Shown here piece by piece: positions 28,087 through 37,273 of a stretch of 64,000 nucleotides of DNA (position 1 is the stretch's first letter; each line of letters starts with the position of its first letter). The stretch spans positions 1 through 64,000 of the forward strand of contig NZ_RPDJ01000042.1 in assembly GCF_004023625.1 (NCBI RefSeq), given 5' to 3'. Origin of the DNA: Streptomyces cavernae. GTDB taxonomy: Bacteria; Actinomycetota; Actinomycetes; Streptomycetales; Streptomycetaceae. The position numbers and the translations under genes were made by a program. A model generated the notes under the pieces. The model did no database searches. It was given only the letters and a program-made list of their open reading frames with translations, and was not told the origin of the DNA.

Positions 28087-28575
28087 GTGCACGAGGACGG
28101 AAACGGCGAACACCGTGAGGCATCCGAGGGACCGGGCAGCGCCGCGGACCGGGAGTTCCTGGAGCTGGAGCGCGAGCTGACCGTCCTTCTGCGGCGGGCC
28201 CGCGCCTCTTCCGGGGAGATGGCCCGCGAGGTGCACCCCGACCTGGAGTCGGCGGCGTACGGGCTGCTGGCGCTGCTCGCGGAGTCGGGCCGGACGCGCG
28301 CCACCGAGCTGGCGGCGTACGTCGGGGTCGGCAAGGCCACGATGTCCCGGCAGTTGCGTGCCCTGGAAGAACTGGGCCTTGTCTACCGCGAGCCGGACCC
28401 CGCCGACGGCCGCGCCTGGCTCATCCAGCTCACGGACCTGGGCCGGGACCGCTTCAACTCCGTTCGCGATGCCCGGCGGGCCCGCTACGTACGCCAGCTG
28501 AAGAACTGGGACCGGACCGAGGTCGCCGAACTCGCCCGACTGCTACGGCAATTGAACGAGGGCATGGAGAGGTGA
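28087..28575 (+). CDS. MarR-family transcriptional regulator
   Basis: A 162-residue MarR protein. The winged HTH is TRATELAAYVGVGKATMSRQ, then LRALEELGLVYREPDPADGR with the conserved D-x-R of the wing. Dimerisation helices lie at both ends. The GTG at 28087 is the best start (GCGGAG upstream); the open frame to 27958 runs into the minisatellite. It is convergent with the phosphatase gene. The ligand is unknown. Confidence 0.88.
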   Translation: MHEDGNGEHREASEGPGSAADREFLELERELTVLLRRARASSGEMAREVHPDLESAAYGLLALLAESGRTRATELAAYVGVGKATMSRQLRALEELGLVYREPDPADGRAWLIQLTDLGRDRFNSVRDARRARYVRQLKNWDRTEVAELARLLRQLNEGMER

Positions 28576-28659
28576 GCCGGCGAGCGATGAGCCGGTAAGC
28601 GGTTAGCCGGCCGGCAACAGTGAGTGGTGGCCGGAGTGGTAGCCGGGCTTGAGGGTCGC

Positions 28660-29445
28660 TCACAGCTCCACGTACACCACCGTCGCGTCGTCATGGGTCT
28701 TGCCGCGCCGGGCCGACGTGCCCTCGGACCCGGCCAGTTCCAGCGCGCGAACCCGGTCGACCAGTGCCTGGCCGCCCTCCTTGCGCACCAGCGCGACCAG
28801 TTCCCGCCAGTCACCCTCGCCGAACCGCTCCGTCCAGCGCATGGCGCCGTCCGTCAGGGCGGTCAGGGTGCGGACGCCGTCCCGGTCCAGCCGGCCGGTC
28901 ACCGCCCGCTCGGCCACCGCGGGGTCGGCCGCGGCCGTGAAGAAGCCGCCCTCCTTGTTCCGGAAGGTCGCGTCGATGACCGTGTGCGAGGTCAGGGCCG
29001 TACCGGGCAGGAGGGCCAGCCGGTCGTCGAGCAGGGCCGTCACCTCGCCGGAGGCGCTCTCCACGAGGAGCGCCGAGTCGGAGAGGACCAGGTACTCCAC
29101 GTGGGCCGGGTCCCAGCGGGCCAGGACCACCGTCGCCTGCGGGGTGCGCGGGTGAGAAAGGTCACAGGTCCCGGCATGGGTCCCGGCCGTACGGGCGATC
29201 GCGCGGGACAGGATCTCGGGGAGTGTCAGATCTCGTAGGGAAACGCACATTTCACCCAGTGCGCCGCCCAGTCGCGCCGTGAACCAGGGGACGGAATGCA
29301 GACAGCCGTCGTCGCCCGCCGGTGGCGTCACACCGTCGAGCACGACGAGTGATCCACCCTGTCCGGAGGCCGGGAGAGCTACCGACGCGTAGTCCTCATT
29401 GGGGCGGTCCCGGTCGCCGGGTTCACAGGCGAGCTCAGTACGCAT
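28660..29445 (-). CDS. PP2C-like protein phosphatase domain protein
   Basis: A 261-residue protein with PPM/PP2C motifs: RPNEDYASV near the N-terminus, LVVLDGVTPP (metal-binding Asp), TDGAMRW and the final KTHDDATVVYVEL with the metal-binding Asp pair. It would dephosphorylate Ser/Thr-phosphoproteins, though the second motif is shorter than in classical PP2C, so activity is not certain. No membrane segment. It is divergent from the conservon, 358 bp away, and could act on that signalling unit. Confidence 0.75.
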   Translation of the reverse strand: MRTELACEPGDRDRPNEDYASVALPASGQGGSLVVLDGVTPPAGDDGCLHSVPWFTARLGGALGEMCVSLRDLTLPEILSRAIARTAGTHAGTCDLSHPRTPQATVVLARWDPAHVEYLVLSDSALLVESASGEVTALLDDRLALLPGTALTSHTVIDATFRNKEGGFFTAAADPAVAERAVTGRLDRDGVRTLTALTDGAMRWTERFGEGDWRELVALVRKEGGQALVDRVRALELAGSEGTSARRGKTHDDATVVYVEL

Positions 29446-29803
29446 TCGGCCAGTCTGCACGACCCCTTCACAGTCTCCGCCAATGGCTGGCAACAGTTGC
29501 GGAATCGGTCCGGACGGGCTGGTCAGAAGCCGGATTTGAGGTGGAATGATGTCCTCCGGTGGGCCGTGGCGGGGCATCCTGCCAAAGCCTGCTGGAGACG
29601 TCCAACCGGCGCCCCGGAAAGGGCCGGACGCGGGCGCCGGGGGAACTTGCCGGACAACTCCCGCTCGATGTTCACTCCTTCGGGTGGCGGGTCTGGCGAT
29701 GCGGGACCGCTGCCCACCGGCACTGGGATGGTCGGGAGCCGTACCGGGGGACGCCCGAGTTGACGGATCGTCACCCGGGCCCATTGGGTACACGAGTTCA
29801 AGG
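29446..29803. other. promoter region between phosphatase and conservon
   Basis: 358 bp. The only structured word I see is TTGACGGATCGTCACC near 29758, a possible -35 for the conservon. Short frames here lack coding character. Confidence 0.4.
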
Positions 29804-32701
29804 ATGCGAGCACCGGTGCAGAAGACGCGGACTCGGCGCAAAGGCAGGAAGACGGGCCCCGACGGGCAGCTCACCCCGGGCCTCACGCCGGACACGGAGC
29901 CCACGGGCCGGGGGCGCCCGGCCCATGTGCGCAACCGACTGATCATCGCCGTCGCCGTGGTGGCCGCCGCGATCGCCGGGGCCGGCGCGCCGACCGTCCT
30001 CGCCGCCTCCGCCCAGCTGCACGACGCGCAGAACCTGGTCACCCTAGCCGAGCAGACCCAGCACGCCCTCACCCTCGCCCACTCGCTGGCCGACGAGCGC
30101 GACGAGGTCACCGTCTACGTCGCGCAGGGCCGCCCCAAGGGCAAGGGGCCATCCGAGCAGCGCAGCTCCCGCGTCGACCGGCAGATCGAGGAACTGCGCA
30201 CCGACGCCCCGGCCGAACTGCGGAGGGAACTCGACGCCATCGCGGCCGTCCGCCGCGCATCGCTCACCGGAAAGAGCAGCGCCCTCGAGGCGCACCAGGA
30301 GTACTCCGGCACCATCGCCGAGCTCCACGCCCTCGCCGAACGGCTGGCCGAACAGCTGCCGCCCCGGGCGGGCGGCGGCGCACACGCCCTCGCCGACCTC
30401 GACCTCGCCGTCCAGCAGGCCGCCGCCGCCCGCGGACTGCTGCTCGCCGCGCTCGCCGTGCCGACCAGGACCACCACCACGATCGACCCGATCACCGGTC
30501 TGCCCGAGACCACCACCGGCTCCTCACCGTCGGACACCAGGCAGCGGGCCGCCCTCAGCGCCGCCGCACAGCAGGCCCACGTCCGCGAGGAGGCCGCGCT
30601 CGCCGACTTCCGCGACGCCGCCCCCAAGGCCACCCGCGGCGCCTACGACTCCACGGTCACCGGGCCGGACGTCGTCCAGGCCGAGAAGTACCTGAAGCGG
30701 CTCACCGACCAGCCGACCCTCTCCGCCGATGAGCTCGACACCAACGCCGACAGGCTGGACAGGACGCTGTCCGCCCGCATCGACCTGATGCGCGGGGCCG
30801 AGTCGGCGCTGAACGACCGGCGCACCAAGGACCTGGAGAAACTGCGCGACGACGACGTCACCGCGCTGGAGATCCGCATCGCCCTCATCGGTGTCATCCT
30901 GCTCGTCGCGGTCGGCTTCGCCATGGCCGTGGCCCGCACCCTCACCCGGCCGCTCGCCGTGCTGCGCCTCGGCTCCGCCCGGCTGGCCGGCGAGCCCGGC
31001 ACCGGAGAGCCGATCCGGTTCAACGGACGCGATGACGAGTTCGCACAGGTCGTACGGTCCGTCAACGCCCTGCACGCGCACACCGTCGCGCTCCAGGAGC
31101 GGCTCGCGACCCTCGAAGGCGACCGCAAGCACCTGGTCGGGCAGCGGCAGAAGATGGCCGACGACCGGGAGGGGCTGCGCGCCCAACTCGCCGACGCCAC
31201 CGCACAACTGGAGCGGATGCGGGCCGGCATCCACGGCACCTTCGTCAACCTGGCGCTGCGCACGCTCGGACTGGTGGAGCGCCAACTCGGTGTCATCGAA
31301 GGACTGGAGCAGCGGGAGCAGGACCCCGACCGGCTCGCCACGCTCTTCAAGCTCGACCACTTCGCCACCGTCATGCGCCGGCACAGCGAGAACCTCCTCG
31401 TCCTCGCGGGCGCCGACCACGGCCACCAGCACCCCGGACCGGTGCCGCTCGTCGACGTCGTACGGGCCGCGGTCAGCGAGATCGAACGGTACGAGCGGGT
31501 GCGGATCGCGGCACTGCCGCCCCACGCGCACATCGCCGGGTTCGCGGCCGACGACCTCTCGCACCTGCTGGCCGAACTCATGGAGAACGCCACGTCGTTC
31601 TCGCCGCCGGACATCCCCGTCGAGGTCTCCGGGTGGCTGCTGGAGAGCGGCGAGGTGATGCTCTCGGTGCAGGACGAGGGCATCGGCACGAGCTCCGAGC
31701 GGCTCGCCCAACTCAACCTGCGACTCGGGCAGTTCAACCCCGACGAGCCCTACGACCACAGCGGTGGGGACGGCCTCGGACTCGGCCTCTACGTGGTCGC
31801 CCGGATCGCCCACCGGCACGGCGTGCGGGTGCGGTTGCGGGATCAGAAGCAGGGCGGCATCGCCGCGGTGGTCGTCCTGCCGAAGACCCTGCTCTCCGCC
31901 GCCCCGCCCGCGGCCGTGGTCGCGCCCGTGGACGGCGGCGCACCCTCCCTGTCACTGCCGGGCGCCGACGCGGAGGCCAACTCCAATCGGCTGGACGGCC
32001 GTTCACCCGGCACGGTGGATCCCTTGATCGCGGCGGCGGAGCGTGCGGCACGGCCTGACGTACCGGCCGAGGCACTGGACGGCGTACCGGCCGACGCACT
32101 GGACGGCGGGCGCGGGGCGGGTCAGGCACCGGCTCAGGCGGAGGCGCAGGCACAGACCCCGGCACCTGAAGAGACCCCGGGCGGTGGCGGACCCGACGAG
32201 CCCCTGCCGGCCGAGACCACGATGGAACTGCTCGCGCCGATCCCCGCGGCCGATGAGCCCGCCGAACCCACGGCGGCCGAGGTCACGCAACCGGCCGCGG
32301 GCGAGCCCACCGAGCCCACCGAGCCCGAGTACCGCGCCGCGAGCCCGGCCGATCCCTATGCCATCGGCCCCGACGCCCACGCCCGCACGCCCGACGAGGC
32401 CGACGAGGCGAGGGCCCCGCGCACAACCGACAAGGGGCTGCCCAAGCGGACGCCCAGGATCAGCCCACAGGTCCGGATGCCGACGGCGCGCGCGGGGGGT
32501 GTGGACGCCGAGGCGCTGCGCAGGCGGCTCAGCGGCTTCCACCAGGGCGCCGCCGCCGGCCACCGCGATGTCGAGGCGGAGATCGCCGAACGCATGGGGG
32601 AACAGGCCGAGCCGGGACCGGCAACGGGGGAAGCCGCCGGTGGGCCCCGGGAACGTACCGGAGAAGTCAAGGGGGACACAGTCGAGGAGGCACGCAGTTG
32701 A
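29804..32701 (+). CDS. cvnA: conservon sensor histidine-kinase-like protein CvnA
   Basis: A 965-residue membrane protein heading a conservon. An N-terminal membrane helix (LIIAVAVVAAAIAGAGAPTV) is followed by an extracytoplasmic nitrate/nitrite-sensor-like helical domain, a second helix (IRIALIGVILLVAVGFAMAV), HAMP, and an ATPase domain with N-box LLAELMENATSFSPP and G-box GDGLGLGLYVVARIA. No classical phospho-acceptor His box is seen, as usual for this family. The last 300 residues are a disordered acidic Pro/Ala tail. The TTG of cvnB overlaps its stop. It senses an unknown signal and works with CvnB-D at the membrane. Confidence 0.9.
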   Translation: MRAPVQKTRTRRKGRKTGPDGQLTPGLTPDTEPTGRGRPAHVRNRLIIAVAVVAAAIAGAGAPTVLAASAQLHDAQNLVTLAEQTQHALTLAHSLADERDEVTVYVAQGRPKGKGPSEQRSSRVDRQIEELRTDAPAELRRELDAIAAVRRASLTGKSSALEAHQEYSGTIAELHALAERLAEQLPPRAGGGAHALADLDLAVQQAAAARGLLLAALAVPTRTTTTIDPITGLPETTTGSSPSDTRQRAALSAAAQQAHVREEAALADFRDAAPKATRGAYDSTVTGPDVVQAEKYLKRLTDQPTLSADELDTNADRLDRTLSARIDLMRGAESALNDRRTKDLEKLRDDDVTALEIRIALIGVILLVAVGFAMAVARTLTRPLAVLRLGSARLAGEPGTGEPIRFNGRDDEFAQVVRSVNALHAHTVALQERLATLEGDRKHLVGQRQKMADDREGLRAQLADATAQLERMRAGIHGTFVNLALRTLGLVERQLGVIEGLEQREQDPDRLATLFKLDHFATVMRRHSENLLVLAGADHGHQHPGPVPLVDVVRAAVSEIERYERVRIAALPPHAHIAGFAADDLSHLLAELMENATSFSPPDIPVEVSGWLLESGEVMLSVQDEGIGTSSERLAQLNLRLGQFNPDEPYDHSGGDGLGLGLYVVARIAHRHGVRVRLRDQKQGGIAAVVVLPKTLLSAAPPAAVVAPVDGGAPSLSLPGADAEANSNRLDGRSPGTVDPLIAAAERAARPDVPAEALDGVPADALDGGRGAGQAPAQAEAQAQTPAPEETPGGGGPDEPLPAETTMELLAPIPAADEPAEPTAAEVTQPAAGEPTEPTEPEYRAASPADPYAIGPDAHARTPDEADEARAPRTTDKGLPKRTPRISPQVRMPTARAGGVDAEALRRRLSGFHQGAAAGHRDVEAEIAERMGEQAEPGPATGEAAGGPRERTGEVKGDTVEEARS

Positions 32702-33192
32702 CTGCGCCCAGTACCTATGGACTGAGCAGCGAAGCCCGCAATCTGCACTGGCTGCTGACGAACCTCGTGGAGGAGGTGCCGGGGCTGCTGTCGGTCGCGG
32801 TGGTCTCCTCCGACGGTCTGCTGCTGCTCTCCTCCGACCCCGGGAGGACCCAGCAGCAGCACACCGCGCCGGCCGCGGGGCCACGCGGCTCGTCCGCCGA
32901 CCTCGCCACCGTGGTCTCCGGCATCGCCAGCCTCACCATCGGTGCCGCCAGGCTGATGGACGGTGGCGCGGTCAAGCAGACGATGGTCGCGATGGACGAG
33001 GGCAGCCTCTTCGTGATGTCGATCAGTGACGGGTCGCTTCTCGGTGTGCACGGCGCCCCGGACTGCGACATGAGCGTGGTCGCGTACCACATGGCGCTCT
33101 TCGTGGGCCGCGCCGGACACGTCCTCACCCCCGAACTCCGCACCGAACTGCGCCAGTCGATGGAGGCCAAGTCGATGGGGAGCGCCCAGTGA
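32698..33192 (+). CDS. cvnB: conservon roadblock/LC7 protein CvnB
   Basis: A 164-residue roadblock/LC7 protein: LHWLLTNLVEEVPGLLSVAV, then VSSDGLLLLSSDPG and a second half with GSLFVMSISDGSLLGVHG. The family resembles MglB and acts as a partner of the CvnD GTPase, possibly as activating factor. The start is a TTG at 32698 overlapping the cvnA stop by 4 bp (TTGA), a rare start but fixed by the coupling. Confidence 0.92.
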   Translation: MTAPSTYGLSSEARNLHWLLTNLVEEVPGLLSVAVVSSDGLLLLSSDPGRTQQQHTAPAAGPRGSSADLATVVSGIASLTIGAARLMDGGAVKQTMVAMDEGSLFVMSISDGSLLGVHGAPDCDMSVVAYHMALFVGRAGHVLTPELRTELRQSMEAKSMGSAQ

Positions 33193-33602
33193 CCACGCCG
33201 CGGCTGCCGGTGCGCGGCGGAGACCGCAAACCCGCCCGGGTCCGGCCGTACTCGCTGACCGGCGGCCGCACCCGCTTCGGCCACGTGCTGCTCGTCGAGA
33301 CGTTCGTGACGAGCACGGCCGCGCTCGAAGCCCCCGAGGAGCGCAAGGAACTGCCCAAGGGCTCACTGACGACCCGGGTGATGCCCGAGATGCAGGCCAT
33401 CGTCGAACTGTGCCGCCGGATGCGGACGGTCGCCGAGATCGCCGCGCTGCTGAAAATGCCGCTCGGCGTGGTCCGTGTGCTCCTCAGCGACCTCGCGGAC
33501 CAGGGAAAGATCCGTGTGTACGGAACCGGAACCGGTCACGGCCCGGGGCGGCCGGACCGCGCTCTGCTGGAAAGGGTGCTGAGTGGACTCCGTCGTCTCT
33601 GA
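33189..33602 (+). CDS. cvnC: conservon DUF742 protein CvnC
   Basis: A 137-residue DUF742 protein: RVRPYSLTGGRTRFGHVLLV, then MPEMQAIVELCRRMRTVAEI, then PLGVVRVLLSDLADQGKIRV, a winged-helix-like end. In conservons it is thought to bridge the other components. It overlaps cvnB by 4 bp (GTGA) and cvnD by 20 bp. Confidence 0.92.
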   Translation: MTTPRLPVRGGDRKPARVRPYSLTGGRTRFGHVLLVETFVTSTAALEAPEERKELPKGSLTTRVMPEMQAIVELCRRMRTVAEIAALLKMPLGVVRVLLSDLADQGKIRVYGTGTGHGPGRPDRALLERVLSGLRRL

Positions 33603-34224
33603 CGTCTCCCGTGTCACAGGGCTTGTGGAGCCGGAGCCCGAGGAGGAGTTGAAGGCCTGGCAGACCGACCGCACCCGGGCCCCCATAGCCACCAAGATCG
33701 TGGTCGCGGGAGGCTTCGGGGTCGGCAAGACCACCCTGGTCACCGCGGTCTCCGAGATCGCGCCCCTGCAGACCGAGGCGCTGATGACCGAGGCCAGTGA
33801 GGAGACCGACGACCTCACGGCCACCCCGGGCAAGACCACCACCACGGTGGCCATGGACTTCGGCCGCATCACGCTCGACGACGACCTGGTCCTCTACCTC
33901 TTCGGCACGCCGGGACAGCAGCGGTTCTGGTTCATGTGGGACGACCTGGTGCGCGGTGCGATCGGCGCGGTCGTCATGGCGGACACCCGACGGCTGTCCG
34001 ACTGCTTCCCGGCACTCGACTACTTCGAGAGCTGCGGACTGCCGTACATGGTCGCCGTCAACCACTTCGACGGCAGCGAGCGGTTCCAGCCGGAGGACGT
34101 GCGCGAGGCCCTCACGATCCCCCCGCACATACCCGTCATGATCATGGATGCGCGCCGCCGGATCTCGGCGATCGAGACCCTCCTGGCCCTCGTCGGCCAC
34201 GCGCTCGCCGTCAGCCCCGAGTAA
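33583..34224 (+). CDS. cvnD: conservon small GTPase CvnD
   Basis: A 213-residue Ras-like GTP-binding protein: P-loop VVAGGFGVGKTTLVTAV, switch region TTTTVAMDFGRITL, FGTPGQQRF in the place of DxxGQ, and base-recognition motif NHFD (family N-K-x-D). MglA-like bacterial G protein, expected to cycle under control of CvnB and CvnA. It overlaps cvnC by 20 bp; the GTG at 33583 gives the family-typical MDSVVSD start. Confidence 0.93.
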   Translation: MDSVVSDVSRVTGLVEPEPEEELKAWQTDRTRAPIATKIVVAGGFGVGKTTLVTAVSEIAPLQTEALMTEASEETDDLTATPGKTTTTVAMDFGRITLDDDLVLYLFGTPGQQRFWFMWDDLVRGAIGAVVMADTRRLSDCFPALDYFESCGLPYMVAVNHFDGSERFQPEDVREALTIPPHIPVMIMDARRRISAIETLLALVGHALAVSPE

Positions 34225-34296
34225 CGCACAGCCCGCCCGGTCAACGCCAACCAAGCCCCGAACAGCCGGAGTTCCGGAGTAGGAGTCAGCAGAAGC

Positions 34297-35550
34297 ATGC
34301 GCAAGATACTCGTCGTCGGAGCCGGACAGTCCGGACTCCAGCTCGCCCTCGGACTCCAGTCGCACGGATACGAGGTCACCCTGATGTCCAACCGGACGGC
34401 GGACGAGATCCGGGGCGGCCGGGTGATGTCGACACAGTGCATGTTCCACACGGCGCTGCAGCACGAGCGAGACCTCCAGTTGAACTTCTGGGAGTCCGAG
34501 GCCCCGAGGATCGAGGGACTCGGCGTGTCCGTCGCCGTCCCCGGCTCCTTCGACCCCGGGCCCTCACAGCGCGCCATCGACTGGGTGGGCCGGCTCGACG
34601 GCTATGCGCAGTCGGTGGACCAGCGGGTGAAGATGGCCGGCTGGATGGAAACGTTCGCCCAGCGCGGCGGCCAACTCGTCATCCACGGCGCCGCCGTCTC
34701 CGACCTGGACTACTTCTCCCGCACCTACGACCTGGTCCTCGTCTCCGCCGGCAAGGGCGAACTGGTGTCGATGTTCGGCCGGGACGCCACCCGCTCCCCG
34801 TACGCCGAGCCGCAGCGGGCCCTCGCGGTCGCCTACGTCCACGGCCTCGGCCCGCGCCCCGAACACCCGGAGTACGAGGCGGTCCGCTGCAATCTCGTGC
34901 CGGGCGTGGGCGAACTCTTCGTGATGCCGGCCCTCACCACCTCCGGCCGCGCGGACATCCTCTTCTGGGAGGGCATACCCGGCGGCCCGCTCGACGTCTT
35001 CACCGGCGTGAAGGACCCGGCGGAGCACCTCTCCCTGACCCTGGAACTCATGGAGCGGTTCCTGCCCTGGGAGTACGCGCGGGCCACGAAGGTCGAGCTC
35101 ACCGACGCGGGCGGAACCCTGTCCGGCCGCTACGCCCCCACCGTCCGCAACCCGATCGGCCGGCTGCCCGGCGGCGGCCTCGTCCTCGGGGTCGCGGACG
35201 TGGTCGTGGCCAACGACCCGATCACCGGCCAGGGCTCCAACTCCGCGTCCAAGTGCGCCGCCTCGTACCTCGCGTCGATCCTCGAGCACGGCGAGAAGGA
35301 GTTCGACGAGGCCTGGATGCAGCAGACCTTCGACCGCTACTGGGACACCGCCCAGCACGTCACCAAGTGGACCAACGCGATGCTCGGCGCCCCGCCGGAG
35401 CACGTCCTCAACCTGATCGGCGCGGCAGGCGCCCTCCAGCCGGTCGCCGACCGCTTCGCCAACGGCTTCAACGACCCGGCGGACTTCGAGAACTTCTTCT
35501 ACGAGCCGGAGAAGACGGAGGCTTATCTGGCATCGGTTTCCGGGGCCTGA
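34297..35550 (+). CDS. styrene/indole monooxygenase-like FAD enzyme
   Basis: A 417-residue flavoprotein of the StyA type. The N-terminal FAD fold is ILVVGAGQSGLQLALGLQ; RGGRVMSTQCMFHTAL and the later VVANDPITGQGSNSASKCAA are typical of styrene and indole monooxygenase oxygenase subunits, which use FADH2 delivered by a separate reductase (none here). It follows cvnD by 72 bp on the same strand, where other conservons often carry a cytochrome P450. Its last 15 codons recur twice further on (44385-44432 and 46658-46705), so the 3' end of this gene seems to be an integration site. Confidence 0.9.
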   Translation: MRKILVVGAGQSGLQLALGLQSHGYEVTLMSNRTADEIRGGRVMSTQCMFHTALQHERDLQLNFWESEAPRIEGLGVSVAVPGSFDPGPSQRAIDWVGRLDGYAQSVDQRVKMAGWMETFAQRGGQLVIHGAAVSDLDYFSRTYDLVLVSAGKGELVSMFGRDATRSPYAEPQRALAVAYVHGLGPRPEHPEYEAVRCNLVPGVGELFVMPALTTSGRADILFWEGIPGGPLDVFTGVKDPAEHLSLTLELMERFLPWEYARATKVELTDAGGTLSGRYAPTVRNPIGRLPGGGLVLGVADVVVANDPITGQGSNSASKCAASYLASILEHGEKEFDEAWMQQTFDRYWDTAQHVTKWTNAMLGAPPEHVLNLIGAAGALQPVADRFANGFNDPADFENFFYEPEKTEAYLASVSGA

Positions 35551-35634
35551 CGACCCCCTGACCAGCGGCCCGGCCGTCATGGTCTGTCGTTGTTGGTCGT
35601 CCTCGGTCGCCCTCGGACGGCCCTCGGACGGCCC
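35503..35634. repeat. att-like repeat A (3' end of monooxygenase gene, putative attL)
   Basis: Contains the 19-bp word GAGCCGGAGAAGACGGAGG (35503-35521), the gene's stop, and a tail ending in GACGGCCC-TCG-GACGGCCC (35616-35634). The same layout recurs at 44385-44533, and the core and stop again at 46658-46705. Confidence 0.65.
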
Positions 35635-35692
35635 GGCAGGGGCCGCTTGGGAGCTCCCAGCTCCGGCTGAGTACAGGACGTGGACGCCTGGT

Positions 35693-35801
35693 GCTTGTCG
35701 CGTCGCTTGTCGTCTGGCTTGTCGCTTGTCGGGCCGCAGGTCAGAGCCTGTTTCAGGGTCTCCAGCCACGATCTCACCCGCGTGGCGCGACAAGCGACAA
35801 G
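35693..35801. repeat. GCTTGTCG direct and inverted repeat cluster
   Basis: GCTTGTCG occurs four times on the plus strand at 35693, 35705, 35717 and 35724; CGACAAG occurs in inverted orientation at 35788 and 35795, followed by a GACAAG. It lies just inside the left end of the putative integrative element, a place for excisionase, replication or transfer-protein binding. Confidence 0.7.
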
Positions 35802-35974
35802 ACAAGGGCGCCGACGGCATCTCCCGCATGGCCGAGCTGTCGGGGTAGGAAGAGCAAGAAGGACCACCCTTCGGGCGGGCGTTCTTCAGCCGCCCCGCGA
35901 TCGCGGCCCCGCCGTCGTGAGCGGCTACTGGCGGGTTTTCGCAGGTCAAGGCCGCTCTTAGAAGAGGAGGAGGT

Positions 35975-36133
35975 GTGGACGCTGCGGACGCTGTGACGAG
36001 CGGGAGGCTCCGGCCGGAGCGAGAAGAGACCACCCCGCCGCCGCGCCTGGCGGTCTCTTCATCCACGAGCACACCCGCCGGACCGGAACCCGTATCCGCG
36101 GGCGTGAAGCCGCCGATGCCCGCACAAGCATGA
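35975..36133 (+). CDS. small ORF near the island left end, unknown
   Basis: A 52-residue frame starting GTG (VDAADAVTSGRLRPEREETT) with an excellent GAGGAGG 5-6 bases upstream, ending PPMPAQA. Its TGA overlaps an ATG (ATGA) that opens a further short frame of about 41 codons. Pro/Ser/Thr-rich, no domain recognised. Small genes of this sort are common at one end of actinomycete integrative elements, but coding is not certain. Confidence 0.3.
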   Translation: MDAADAVTSGRLRPEREETTPPPRLAVSSSTSTPAGPEPVSAGVKPPMPAQA

Positions 36134-36439
36134 GGAGCACCAGGCGCCCTGGTGCCGCACATGCAAGGGGTGCGCACACGGCGGTGAATGGCGGTACGTC
36201 GTACATGTGCCTGGCGCGGATCACTGCTCAGTCAGCGCACCAGGCAAGGGGGTTCTGACAGTACCTGGATCACCAGGGTCTCCCAGACGTCCAAAACGCC
36301 TGTCAACCTGGTTGAGTCGAAAGCGCCGACAACACTCCATGGACACGCACTGCAGCTTTACCCTCATCAGTTCAATTCAGCTGCCCAGAATGCGCGACTG
36401 TGTCGGCGCATTGTTCCACGGCAGAAGGGACGGAGATCA
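36134..36439. other. 306-bp gap before the dehydrogenase gene
   Basis: Frames are open in places (one reads WCRTCKGC followed by GEWRYVVHVPG, with a cysteine cluster) but none has a convincing start and family match. Base composition drops towards 60% G+C after 36230. Confidence 0.35.
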
Positions 36440-37246
36440 ATGGCGGACGCCCAATTCACCACTCGCACAGAACTTTTCGATCTGAGTGGGAAGTATGCCC
36501 TTGTCACTGGCGGCACCAAGGGCATTGGGATGATGATAGCGCGCGGCCTTCTCCAGGCGGGCGCCCGCGTTGTCATCAGCTCACGCAAGGCAGACGCGTG
36601 CGCTGAGGCACAGCATCTACTGTCCGAATTCGGCGACGTTCAAGCAATTCCCGCCGACCTGTCCAGGCACGACGAGTGTCAGCGCCTCGCTGATCTTGTC
36701 AAGGCCGACTCAGAACGCCTGGACATCCTTGTCAACAACGCGGGAGCGATGTGGCGCGAGCCGCTGGCGACGTTCCCGGACGAGGCATGGGACGCAGTGA
36801 TCGACCTCAACCTTAAGTCGCCGTTCTGGCTGGTGCAGGCGCTGCTTCCCGAACTTCGCAGGGCGGGCACCGCCGATGATCCCGCGCGGATCATCAACAT
36901 CGGCAGTATCGCCGCCATCCACGTCGCCCAGTCGCCCAACTACTCGTACGCAAGCAGCAAAGCGGCACTCCATCAACTCACCAGAGTGCTTGCCAGAGAG
37001 CTGGGCCCACAGCACGTCACGGTGAACGCGGTAGCACCGGGAGTGTTCCCGTCACAGATGATGGCGTCCACGCTCGAAGCCATCGGCGACACGATCGCGG
37101 CGGCGGCCCCTCTGCGCCGACTCGGCCGCGACGACGACATGGCGGGTATCGCCGTGTTCCTCGCCAGCCGGGCCGGGTCCTACCTCACGGGCACCATCAT
37201 CCCGGTAGACGGCGGCATCGCGACGACCGCAACGGGTACCCCTTAG
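36440..37246 (+). CDS. short-chain dehydrogenase/reductase
   Basis: A 268-residue classical SDR. Cofactor motif TGGTKGIG (TGxxxGxG) near residue 25, NNAGAMWRE, catalytic Ser in NIGSIAAIH and YSYASSK (Tyr-x3-Lys), ending VPVDGG-like IIPVDGGIA. NAD(P)-dependent alcohol or keto reductase; the substrate is unknown. GGACGGAG lies ahead of the ATG. It is followed 27 bp later by an MmyB-type regulator on the same strand. Codon use is milder than in flanking core genes, consistent with acquisition. Confidence 0.9.
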   Translation: MADAQFTTRTELFDLSGKYALVTGGTKGIGMMIARGLLQAGARVVISSRKADACAEAQHLLSEFGDVQAIPADLSRHDECQRLADLVKADSERLDILVNNAGAMWREPLATFPDEAWDAVIDLNLKSPFWLVQALLPELRRAGTADDPARIINIGSIAAIHVAQSPNYSYASSKAALHQLTRVLARELGPQHVTVNAVAPGVFPSQMMASTLEAIGDTIAAAAPLRRLGRDDDMAGIAVFLASRAGSYLTGTIIPVDGGIATTATGTP

Positions 37247-37273
37247 ACTGCGGAACGGGCGTACGGTGAGGGA

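Noticed and set aside
35579..35848. 89-residue plus-strand frame after repeat A
   Set aside because: It runs over the GCTTGTCG repeats, has no ribosome-binding site, and resembles no protein I know.
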